Positions 29,253 through 41,000 of a stretch of DNA of 64,000 nt are shown in pieces. A program made the translations under genes and the position numbers. Location of the stretch: the NCBI GenBank assembly GCA_021186555.1, contig JAJKFL010000427.1:24353238-24417237 (forward strand), written 5' to 3'. Within the stretch, counting starts at the first letter, position 1. Each line of letters opens with the position of its first letter. Origin of the DNA: Reticulitermes speratus. Taxonomy: Eukaryota; Arthropoda; Insecta; Blattodea; Rhinotermitidae. A model generated the notes under the pieces. It saw only the letters and a program-made list of their open reading frames with translations. It did not search any database and was not told the origin of the DNA.

Positions 29253-32200
29253 ACAATGTACTACTAAATTAAGCACATATTAAGACAAATGTACAATATG
29301 TACGTATCACTATTGTGGTACGATAGTGGTTAAATTTTAAAACCATAAATATGTGTATATTTAAAACCTGACTAAAATTGTAAAATGTGCGTAGTGTTCA
29401 CTGTTGCGGAACTACTGGCGTGTTTTTGTCTCCAGGTGCATTTCTGTAAATGAATGAATATTCTATATAGCGACTGTAGTATTTTATATAATGATTATCT
29501 GATGTTTATATTGGCCAAGTAAAGGTTTTTTTAAAAGTTTTTATGATACGAATGGCTTACCTTGTGTGTTATGATGCTGCTTGTACTATCTTTCCGTGGC
29601 TGTGTGTGTAGGGAGACTGTATTCGTGTTGGGTATCAGGTATAAGCAGTGGTTGGTGGGGGAATGTCTATTAACTGGAATAGCCTGTTTTCTGTGACACT
29701 GTTCGTCAATCAATATTCCCTGTCTATGAAAAATCTGCATGTAAAGGCTCTCCATGGTTGTCATATTTCTACCTTTACTACATGTTTTTAGTAGGTGCAT
29801 AGTGTCTTGTATTGGTCCAAATATAATACTCGTGCAAATGGTATGCAATTTTGACTTTTGAGATTTAGCGGTATTATTATGAAGATGTTCCAACATTTCT
29901 GCATACATTGCAGTTGCTGTCTCCCTGGTGAATGAGGCAGAATATTGATGAGGGCCAGTATTTAATGTGATAGTGGGGATGGGGTCGGGTGTGGAGGTTG
30001 GTGCTATTCAGTAGGAAGTCATAGGTGTAAGGTTTTCCTTGTCATGTGTTTGGAAAGCTCTTCTTTCTACATATCTCTTTTTATCAGTGTCTCATCTCTT
30101 CAGATAATGAAAACTGTCATTTGGGCACAGAAATGTGCCAACCTATTCATTCAAAACTTGGCCTCCACATGAACATCATTTTCTGTGTCAGTTTTGCTGC
30201 TATAAACTTCATTTATTATTCAGCATTCATTAGTTTATAAGTGTTTCCTTTCTCAAAGTCCATAAGTTAGTATCATGGTACAGGCTTATTAAAAGGACTT
30301 TGCAGTGTATTTTGTTAATAGTCATAGATGTTACTGATGGGTATGTTATAATCAGCAAGGTATATAACAGCAAGTTTTGAAACATTTTATCAGTTATGCT
30401 GCCTGTGCAAGTGTTGGCATGTTGAATATTTTCTTCTGTAAACATCTGTACGAAAAAGCACAAAATGTATTCTCACATAGCCATTATTTGTGTTTGTCGT
30501 GCATTTGTAACACAATATGCGTAGTAGTCTTACAGTATAATATAATTTACAGGAGACAGAAGTGCTGACAGAGTCACGACGGTGCTACTGTTCGAAACAG
30601 TATTAACACCGAATAGTCTGAAGCTTTTCTCTTTCTTTCTTTATTTTTTTTTAATTTTATGTTATTTATTTATTTTTTATTTTTTTTTTTTAAGATAAAA
30701 AGTCGTCGAGATGAGGTGAGATCGATGCTGTTCCTGTATTCTGTGCCTCTAATCTCACTAATGGGGCTAGTCTTGTTAAATATGACCTTTAAAATTTATT
30801 TCCTATTACAAAAATTGCTACTTGCTGATAAATACCAAACAGTGTTGGTCGTCGTAAGTACGAAAATAAGTAATGAAATTATTTATGCCACTTAATTATT
30901 TTTAATTGCATTTTCAACAGTAAAGTTTGCTTGAAGAATTTTGATTGCCAGATTCATAAAATGAGGTAGTTGATCCTATGTCACAATATTTTTAGGATAT
31001 ATTCGTATTCTGTCAACATGTAAAGATACTGTAATGAATGAATAATAGCGTCTAGCGATTTCAGATTCACTTTTAATTTCTGTAATTTTGTTTGTATTTT
31101 CGTTATCATTGCCACACGGGGTTAATACCTGCAGCGCGGTGACCACCGGCTACGTTTCACCGCACTATGAAGAATGCCGAGGCGGCAATTCCATACATAA
31201 CTGAATTTTCTATTAAGGGAACTCCGCAAGGCAAACGTCCTCATTTGCATTTGAGTAATTTAGTTGTGACAACGTAAAGCTCCCTTAAAGATATTTTGTG
31301 AAAATGAAAATCTTTGGTTTATGGCCGAGCATTTAAGATAAGTGAGCTAAGTTGAATTTATACTTGTTAAGTCCTAAATTCATTTAGTAACGCTGTACAG
31401 CAACTTTTTTATTTAAGGAAAAGGGGCGAGCAGTTAATTTAACTCCGACGTGGCAATTTTAATTTGTAAATTTGTAACTAATATTTGTAAAGATTTTTGT
31501 AAATAATATAGATCAGTTTACTTGAAAATAAAAGTAACTGTACCACTTCCTGCACGTTCGCAAATCCCTTACGCCAGCAATAGTGAGTTGTGTGATTAAG
31601 AGCAAAGTGCAGGCCAACTCTCGCCTGCTGCTATGAAATGTCTTGACACGCTGGATAAAATAGAATACGAAGTAAAGGGGAGCAGTTACCGATTGCTGCT
31701 TGGGTAAATAAATCGGTTGGGAGCAGCCATTATAGAAGAGGAGCTCCAGTGATTGTCTTCTCGGACTTTACCGATAGAACCTCCTTTAGAAAATTGAGCT
31801 GCATAGTGGCATCACACCTTGGGGAGATACTACAATATTATACCTGCAATATCAGTAATTTTTATCATATTTTTGGTAATAAAAAGTGAACTTTTTAGTT
31901 CTTTTATTACTGTTATGATGTATTGGTCTTATTTCAACCATAATATAATACTATATTTTAATAATATAATACAGTAGCTAGACAAATATTTGCTGTTGAG
32001 TTTGCAACTTGACAGTGCAGGCTGTTGTCACCATCGTCACATCATGCTGCAGTAGTTTATTTCTTTATTCCATGTGGGTAGACAGAATCCAGTGAAGTCA
32101 GCAAATAACTGCACACATTGAACAGAAAAATGTAAAGATTGCAGTTTTCTTAGATGTGATGCCATGTCATCTGTTAAAAATTTACTGATTGCGTCACATC

Positions 32201-32738
32201 CCAGAAGACAGTAATCTTTGTAGTTACAGTTGTGAGAACTTGCTGTGGCTCTTCAAGTCCACTCCCCAGCTTGTTCCCACACTATTTTATCGAAGAAGTT
32301 GCGAGACCATGAGTTGTGTGTCGTTACGCAGATTTCACTGGGGCATAGACTTCTTTTAATATTGCGTAGGCTAACTGCAATTCCTATAAGAAACATTGTG
32401 GTAAATAGGTATATGTACAATGTGGTGGAGGAATAGAAGTCTATAAAGTCTAGTAACGCACACGCAATAGACAGTAAAAGTACCAACGGCAACTCGAATG
32501 AAAGTGCAAAAAAATAATCAGGAGGTAACGAGATGAGGCGATAAGATTGGTAAGTGAAGAGAGCACACAAGTAAATTGATATTGGTTAATAAGTGGCGTT
32601 ATATAGGCATGAGATCGTGCTAAATGTTGGGGTTTGACAAACTTCGATTTTGAACCGGAAGTGACGTGACAGAAAAAGTGACGAGGGTGAATGTCTAGAG
32701 CGCTCTGAACGGGAGGAAAAAGAACTACAAATTCAGAG
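29253..32738. other. Unassigned AT-rich sequence before the LINE
   Basis: No protein-like frame was recognised. A T-rich tract lies at about 30633-30692. A more GC-rich patch at 31110-31200 (cctgcagcgcggtgaccacc) and an AATAAA at about 31526 could belong to a retroelement terminal region, but no repeat partner is visible. 32650-32738 is probably the 5' untranslated part of the LINE that follows. Confidence 0.5.
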
Positions 32739-33803
32739 ATGTCGTCCACTAGGGAAACTAAGGACGCCATCTGTGAAGAGCAAGAGAAATTAAAGGATAC
32801 GGAGGAGAAAATATGTAATGTCTGTTACAGAGGAAGGTTGAAACGCAATAAAATGCAACGCGATTTTCCACATGAAATGCATCAAGATGACAACAAGCGA
32901 TGTCCAAGCAATAAGGAGACCATCAATTTTGATGTGGATTTGCGACCAGTGTCGATATAAACACGACGAAGAGAAAGGAAGTATTGAGGGATTCAAAGAA
33001 ATAATAGTCCAGATGCAGAGTAAAATTGAGGCGCTGGAAGGCGGATTAAGAACAATAGTGGTCGAAGAGATTGCACGAGCCCTGGGATCAGGGAAAGAAG
33101 AGGAAAGAGTTCAGATACTGAACCCTATAAACGGCACAAGCGACGGAAACGAACTCCGCAACGCAAGAGAAAATAAAATCACGGAGAGGCAGAAGAGACC
33201 GACAGTGATACGACAATCAGAGAGTATGCAGTCAGAAGTAAGAGGTAAACGGAAAAACAAGGCCGGGAAGGAAGGTGGCACGGAAAATCATAAAGAGGAA
33301 CAGGATGATGTGAAAGAAATAGAGAAAACTGAAACTAACGAAAAGGAAGACAATTCCGGGGCAACAAAAGGACAAGAAGACTTGAGTCGGGGGAACGAAA
33401 CCGAAATGACAAGGAAGAAATATGGAAGGAAGCTCGAGGATGGCGAAAGGACAAAGGATGGGGTACTGAAGGACAGCCATATAGAAGGCCGATAGCAAGA
33501 GGGCGAAGAGAAGAAACTAGTATTAAACATGCAGTAGAGAGCAATATATGGCTCCACGTGTCCAGACTAATTCCAAGCACAGAGAAGGAGCACATGGAGG
33601 AATACCTAAGAAAGAATGGTATACAAGGTAACATAAGCTGCCAAGAAGTAAGCAACAGATTCAGTAACAAAGCCTTCAACATTGGAGTATCGCTACAGTA
33701 TCGGGAAACAGTATACTCCGAGGATTTCTGGCCATCCGGCATTAAGTTTCGGTACTTTCGTGCTTCCTGGAAATACGGAGGCCCAAGCAACGACGAGAAC
33801 TAG
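32739..33803 (+). pseudogene. LINE ORF1 with PHD-like finger (frameshifted)
   Basis: It starts MSSTRETKDAICEEQEKLKD and continues with a PHD-like zinc finger: ICNVC...FPHEMH in frame one, then WICDQCR after a frameshift near 32930. A coiled coil (FKEIIVQMQSKIEALEGG) and a long charged Lys/Glu region come next. A third frame (33550-33803) gives LHVSRLIPSTEKEHMEEYLR and NIGVSLQYRETVYSEDFWPS, the C-terminal ORF1 domain of CR1/L2-like elements. At least two frameshifts make it non-functional. Confidence 0.7.
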
Positions 33804-33810
33804 AAATCAT

Positions 33811-34440
33811 ATGAAATTGCTCAACTGGAATGTAGAAGGCCTAAAGACAATAGTGAACAATATACCGCAGGACATATTCAACCAGTTCGATGCGTTTACA
33901 CTGACAGAGGCGTTCACACTCGATATATCAAAAGTGAACATACGAGTATTCTACAACATACACACACTGGCAAGACAGGGAGAAAGAGGAAGACCGGCGG
34001 GGGGAATATCCTGCCTCATAAGGCCAGGATTGGCACCGTTCAGAATCATACTCAAGGATGAGGATAGGCTGGTAATCAAAACAAACTGCTGCTTCATCAT
34101 AACAGAAATACTAAAAGCCCGAGTGTACGGCAGTAGACATAATTGATAGCCTGTCATAAGCTATTAACGTGGTATCGGCACGGGAAAAACTCTTACTAAG
34201 TGGAGATTTTAACTGCCCAATAGATAATCCGACTAGAAAAACGAATGAGGTACTGACATTTCTGGAAGGGGAAGGTCTGCAGGTCATTAATGATAAAAGC
34301 ATGCCCACGTACATATGTAATAATGGGACAAGTGCAATAGATCTAAAGTTCGCAAGAGGGATCATAGCAAGGAACCAAAGACAACTTTGGAAATCAGATG
34401 GAGCGCTGGTGAGGAAGAATCTCCCAATTTACACAGAATT
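33811..34440 (+). pseudogene. LINE ORF2 AP-endonuclease domain, cut off by satellite
   Basis: MKLLNWNVEGLKTIVNNIPQ (the N-W-N motif) starts the endonuclease. It continues with DAFTLTEAFT (the usual L-x-E-T is altered), RPAGGISCLIRPGL, and after a frame change LLLSGDFNCPID (the GDFN catalytic motif), STYICNNGTSAIDL-type sequence and LVRKNLPIYTEL. At about 34440 the reading passes straight into the 76-bp array, so the reverse transcriptase is missing. ORF1 and this fragment are in the right order and spacing for one element. Confidence 0.8.
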
Positions 34441-35085
34441 AGAACAACAGAACGTGAACAGAGGCGAGACCAGACCAACGCAATTGCCTATCGGGTCGCC
34501 ACCACAGTGCCTCAGTCCACGCCGACCAAACGAACAGAGGCGAGAACAGACCAACGCCCTATCTTATCGGCCCGAAACCACAGTAACTGAGCCCACGCCG
34601 ACCAAGGGAGCAGAAGAGAGGCAGAACCAAAGCCCTTGCCTATCGGCCTGCCCCCACAGTGACTGAGCCCACGCCGAACAAAGGAACACTATCGAGAACA
34701 GACCAACGCACTTGCCTATCGGCCCACCACCACAGAGTCTGAGGCGACGCAGACCAAAGGAACAGAGGCGAGACCAGACCAAAGCCCTTGCCTATCGGCA
34801 CACCACCTCAGTGACTGAGTCCACGCCGACCAAAGGAACTGAGGCGAGACCAGACCAACTCTCATGCCTATAGGCCCGACACCACAGTTAATGATCCCAC
34901 GCCGCTCAAAGGAGCAGAGGCGAGACCAAACCAACGCCCTTGCTTATCGGCACGCCACCATTGTTATTGAGGGCACGCCGACCAAAGGATCAGAGGCGAG
35001 TACATACTAAAGCCCTTGTCTATCAGCCTTCCACAACAGTGACTGAGATCCGACGAGCAAAATCACAAAGCCCTGACCACAACAA
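34441..35085 (+). repeat. 76-bp satellite, subfamily B, block 1
   Basis: B units carry the short motifs cagtgactgagcccacgcc, gaccaaaggaacagaggcg, agaccagaccaacgccctt and gcctatcggcccgccacca, and are 76 bp long. About eight units are present. The block ends in a distinctive variant pair (gcgagtacatac, then gagatccgacga) just before A units start. Confidence 0.9.
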
Positions 35086-38000
35086 CGTCTTTGCCTCAGC
35101 GCCCTCAATTTTCGTGCCCACCACCACATGGATGTCTGAGACCTCGTTGAACCAAGCGATAAGAGGCCAGAGAAGCGCCCTCAACTTTCGTGACCGCCAC
35201 CACAGTGCCTCTCTGAGCTCTCGCCGACCAAGAGAACAGATGCGAGAGCAGCGACCTCACCTGTAATGCCCGCCTCCAAGTGGATGGCTGAGCCCAAGCC
35301 GACCATTCGAACACAGGCCCGAGCAGCGCCCTCACCTGTCTTGCACGCCACAACAGTGTCTGGTTGGACCCACGCCGACCAAGCGAACAGAGGCAAGATT
35401 AGCGCCATCACGTGTCGTGCCAGTCACCACAGTGGCTGACTGAGCACACGCCGACAGAGCGAACAAAGACAAGTGCAGCGCCCTCACCTGTCAGGCCCGC
35501 CACCACAGTGGCTCTCTGAGTCCAAGCAGACCAAGCTAACAGAGGCCACTGCAACGCCCTCACAAGTCGTGCCCGCTAACATAGTGGCTGGTTGATCCCA
35601 CGCCGACAGAGCGAACAGAGGCTAGAGTAGCGCCCTCGACTGTCCTGCCCGCCACCTCAGTGGTTGGCTGGGCCCACGCCGATCGATTGAACAGAGGCCA
35701 GATCAGCGCTTTCCACTGTCGTGCACGCCACGCCGCCCAAGAGAACAGAGGCCATAGCAGCGCCCTCACCTGTCGTGTCAGTCACAACAGTGGCTGGCTG
35801 GGCTCACACCGACAAGCGAACAGGCAAGAGCTGCGCCATCAACTGTCGTGCCCGCAACCACAGTGGCTGGCTGGGCCCAAGCCGAACGAGTGAACAGGGG
35901 CCAGAGCAGCGCAATGAAAAGTTGTGCAAGCCACATCAGTGGCTGACTGAGCACACACCGACCGAGCGAACAGAGGCCAATAGCGGCGCCCCTACCTGTC
36001 GTGCTCGACACCACAGTGGCTTGCTCAGCCCACACCGAACAAGCGAACGGAGGCCAGATTAGCGCCCTCACCTATCCTGCTCGCCACCACAATGGCTGAC
36101 CGAGACCTCGCCGACCAAGCGAACAGATGCGAGAACAGCGCCCTCAAACGTCTTGCCCGACACCACAATGGCTGTCTGAGTCCCACGCCAAACAAGCTAA
36201 CAGAGGCCAGAGCAGCGCCCTCAACTGTCGTGACCGCCACCATAGTGGCTGTCTGAGCACACGCCGACCAAAAGAACACAGGCCAGAGTAGCGCCCTCAC
36301 CCGTCGTTCACGCACGAAAGTGTCTTGTTGGACCCACTCGGACCAACCGAACAGTGGCCAGATTAGCGCCCTCAACTGTCGTACCTGCCACCACAGTAGC
36401 TGGTTGATCCCACGCCGACCAAGCGAACAGTGGCTAGAGCAGCGCCATCGACTATCGTGCCCGCCAACACAGTGGCTGGCTGGGCCCACGCCTAACAAGC
36501 GAAAAGAGCCAGAAGAGCGCCCTCAACTGTCGTGCCTGCCAACACTGTGGCTGTCTGAGCACACGAAGACCGAGCGAACAGAAGCCAGAGCAGCCCTCTC
36601 ACTCTTAGTTCCCGCCACCACAGTGGCTGGCTGGGCCCAGGCAGACCGAGGGAACAGAGGCCAGAGCAGCGCACACACCTGACGTGCCCGCCAACATAGT
36701 GGCTGGCTGAGCTCACGCCGACCCAGCGAACAGAGACCAGATCAGCGCCCTCACAAGCCGTGCCCGCCACCACAGTGGCTGGCAGATCCCACGCCGACCG
36801 AGCGAGCAGTGGCCTGATAAGCGCCTTCACCTGACGTTCCCGCCACCCAGTGGCTGGCTTAGCCCACGCCGAACAAGCGAACAGATTCCAGAGAAGCGCG
36901 CTTTCTTGTCGTGCACTCCACGACAGTCATAGGCTGGGCCCACGCCGACCGAGCGAACAGAGGCCAGAGCATCGCCCTCACCCGTCGTGCCCGCCTCCAC
37001 AGTGGCTGGCAGAGCCCACGCCGACACAGCGAACAGAGTCAGAGGAGCGCCCTCAACAGTCGTGCCCGCCAAAACAGTGGATTGGTGAGCCCACGCCGAC
37101 CGAGCGAAAAGATGCTAGAGCAGCGCCATCGCAGGACGTGTCCGCCTCCACAGTGACTGGCTGTGTCCACGCCGACGGAGGGAAGAGAGGCCAGACCAAC
37201 TTCTTCACCTGAAGTACCAGCCACCAAGGCCACGCCGACCCAGAGGACAGAGGCCTTTACAGCGACCTCACGTGTTGCGCCTGCCAGCTCAGTGGCTTAC
37301 AGAGCCCAAACCGACCGAGCGAAAAAACGCAAGAGCATCGCCCTCATATGACGTACCCGCCAACTAATTGGCTGGCTGAGCTTTCGCCGGGCAAGCGAAC
37401 AGAGGCGAGAGCAGCGCCCTCACCTGTCGTGCCCGCCACCACAGTGGCTGGCTGGGCCCACGCCGACCAAGCGAAAACAGGACCGAGCAGCGCCATCACC
37501 AGTCGTCCCCGCCACCACAGTGGCTGTCTGAGCCCACGCCGACTTAACGAACAGAGACCAGATCAGCGCCCTCATATGTCGTTCCCGCCACCACAGTGGT
37601 TGGTTAATCCCTCTCCGACCAATAGAATAGAGGCTAGAGCATCGCCTTAACCCGTCGTGCCCGCCACCACAGTTGCTGGCTGGGCTCACGCCGACTGAGT
37701 GAACAGAGGCCAGAGTAGCTCCCTCAAAATTCGTGCCCCCACTACAATGGATGGCAGAGCCCACGCCGACCGAGCGGACAGAGGCCAGAGCATCGCTTTC
37801 ACCTGACGTGCCCGCCACCACAGTGGCTGGCTAAGCCCACGCCGACGAAGCGAACAGATGCAGAGCCGCGCCCTAACCTTTCGTACCCGCCACCACAATG
37901 GCTGACTGTGCCCACACCGACCGAGCGAACAGAGGCCAGAGCAGCGCCCTCATCCCTCGTGCCTGCCACCACAGTAGATGTCCGATCCCACGCCGACAAG

Positions 38001-41000
38001 AGAACAGAGGCCAGAGCAGAGAACTCACCTGTCGTGCACGCCACCACAGTGGCTGGATGAGTCCACGTCTACCAAGCGATCAGACGCCACAGCATCGCCC
38101 TCAGCTGTCGTGCCCGCCAACACAATGCCTGGCTGGGCCCACGCCGACAAGCGAACAGAGGCCAAAGAAGCGCCCTCAATTATCGTCCCCGTCACCACAG
38201 TGGCTGTCTGAACCCACGCCGACAAGCGAACAGAGGCCAAAGCAGCGCCCTCAATTGTCGTCCCCGTCACCACAGTGGCTGTCTGAACCCACGCCGACAA
38301 GCGAACAGAGGCCAAAGCAGCGCCCTCAATTGTCGTCCCCGTCACCACAGTGGCTGTCTGAACCCACGCCGACAAGCGAACAGAGGCCAAAGCAGCGCCC
38401 TCAATTGTCGTCCCCGTCACCACAGTGGCTGTATGAACCCACGCCGACAAGCGAACAGAGGCCAAAGCAGCGCCCTCAATTGTCGTCCCCGTCACCACAG
38501 TGGCTGTCTGAACCCACGCCGACAAGCGAACAGAGGCCAAAGCAGCGCCCTCAATTGACGTCCCCGTCACCACAGTGGCTGTCTGAACCCACGCCGACAA
38601 GCGAACAGAGGCCAAAGCAGCGCCCTCAATTGTCGTCCCCGTCACCACAGTGGCTGTCTGAACCCACGCCGACAAGCGAAGAGAGGCGAAAGCAGCGCCT
38701 TCAATTGTCGTCCCCGTCACCACAGTGGCTGTCTGAACCCACGCCGACAAGCGAACAGAGGCCAAAGCAGCGCCCTCAATTGTCGTCCCCGTCACCACAG
38801 TGGCTGTCTGAACCCACGCCGACAAGCGAACAGAGGCCAAAGCAGCGCCCTCACTCGTCGTGCCCGCTACCAAAGTGGCTGGTTGATCCTACGCCGACCA
38901 AGAGAACAGAGGCCAGAGAAACGCCCTCATCTGATGTGCCCGCCACCACAGTGCCTGGCTGAGACCACGCGGACCAAGCGAACAGAGGCCAGAGCAGCGC
39001 CCTCACATGTCGTGCACCCCAGGACAGTGGCTGGTTGGACCCACGCCGACCCAGCGTACAGAGGCCAGAGCAACGCCATCAACTGTTTTGCCCGCCAACT
39101 CAGTGGCTGGCCGGGCCCACGCCGACCGATTGAACAGAGGCCAGAGCAGCGCCCCCACCTGTCGTGCCCGCCACGACAGTGGCTAGCTGAGCCCACGCCT
39201 CCCAGCGAACAGAGGCCATAGCAGCGCACTCAAAAGTTGTGCAAGCCACATCAGTGGCTGGCAGTGCGCACTCCGACTGAGCGAACAGAGGCCAGAGCAG
39301 CGTTCTCACCTGACGTTCCCGTCAACACAGTGGCTGTCTAAGACCACGCCGACCAAGCGAACAGATGCCAGAGCAGCGCCCTAAACTTTTGTGCCCACCA
39401 CCACAATTGCTGCCTGTGCCCAAGCCGACCGAGAGAACAGAAGCCAGAGCAGCGCCCTCATCTGTCTAGCCGGCCACCACAGTGGCTGTCCGAGCCCACG
39501 CCGACCAAGCGAACAGAGGCCAGAGCAGCGCCCTCAACCGTCGTGCCCGCCAACTTAGTGGCTGACTGAGCACAAGCCGAAAAATTGAACTCAGGCCAGA
39601 GCAGCGCCCTCACATTTCATGCACGCAACGACAGTGTCTGGTTGGACCCACGACGACCAAGCGAACAGAGGTCAGATTAGCGCCCCCGCCTATCGTACCA
39701 GTCACCACAGTGGCTCTCTGAGCCCAAGCAAACAGAGGCCAGGTCAGCGCCCCCACCTGTCGTGCCCGCCACCACAGTACTCTCTGAACTCACGCTGACC
39801 AAGCGAACAGAGGCCAGAGCAGCGCCCTCACACGTCGTGCCCGCCACCACAGTGGCTTGCTGAGCCCACGCCGACACAACGAACAGAGGGCAGAGCAGCG
39901 CCCTCAACAGACGTGCCCGCCTCCACAGTGGCTAGCTTAGCCCACTCCTAAAAAGCGGACCGAGGCCACAGCAGCGCCCTAAACTGTCGTGCCTGCCACC
40001 ACATTGGCTGGCTGGGTCCACGCCGACAAGCGAATTTAGGCCATAACTACTTCCTCACCTGTCGTGCCCGACACCACAGTGGCTGACTGAGCCCACGCCG
40101 ACCAAGCGAACAGAGGCCAGAGCAGCGCCCTCACCCGTTGTGCCCGCCACCACAGTGGATGGCTTAGCCCACCCTGACACAGCGAACAGAGGCCAGAGCA
40201 GCGCCCTCAAAAGTCGTGCCCGCCACCACAGTGGCTGGTTTAGCCCACGTCGTCCGATTGAACAGAGGACAGAGCAGCGCCCTCACTCGTAGTTCCCGCC
40301 ATCACAGTAGCCGCCTGGGCCCAGGCCGACTGATGGAACAGAGGCCAGAGCAGCGCCCTTACCTGACGTGCCCGCCACCAAAGTGGCTGGCTGAGCCCAC
40401 GCTGACAAATTGAACAGAGGCTAGAGCAGCGCCCTCACATTTCGTGCACGCCACCATAGTGGCTGGTTGAGCCCAAGCCTTATAACCGGACAGAGGACAC
40501 ACCGGCAAACTCAACTGTCGCTCTCGCCAGAACAGTGGCTGGCTGAACCAAAGCCGACAAGCGAACAGAGGCCATAGCAGCGCCCTCAACTCTCTTGCCC
40601 GCCACCACAGATGATGGCTGAGCCCACGCCGACCGAGCGAACAGAGGCCAGAGCAGCGCCCTCACCAGTCGTGCCCGCCACCACAGTGGCTTGCAGAACA
40701 CACGCCGAACGAGCGAACAGAGGCCTGAGCAGCGCCCTCACATGACGTCCCCGCCACCACAGTGGCTGGCTGAGCCCACGACGACCAAGCGAACAGAAGC
40801 CAGAGCAGCTCCCTCGCGTTTCGTGAACGGCAAATGATTGGCTGGTTGAGCCACGCCGAATGAAGGAACAGAGCCCAGAGCAGCGCCCTCACCTGTCGTG
40901 CCCACCACCACAGTGACTGTGCCCACGCCGAAGAAAGGAAGAGAGGCCAGACCAGCGACCTCACCTGCATTTGCCAACACTACATTGACTGAGCCCACGC

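Noticed and set aside
30046-30895. Small membrane-protein-like frames (Phe/Leu/Ile-rich) at 30.0-30.9 kb
   Set aside because: They are typical of random translation of T-rich DNA, next to a poly-T tract, with no motif or conserved start.
37898-38962. 354-codon open frame with 25-residue periodic repeats, and a 282-codon frame on the other strand
   Set aside because: Both exist because a 75-bp satellite unit is a multiple of three and has no stop in two frames. Outside the homogenised units the frame collapses at once, there are no splice sites or start context, and the same DNA is clearly part of the 76-bp array.
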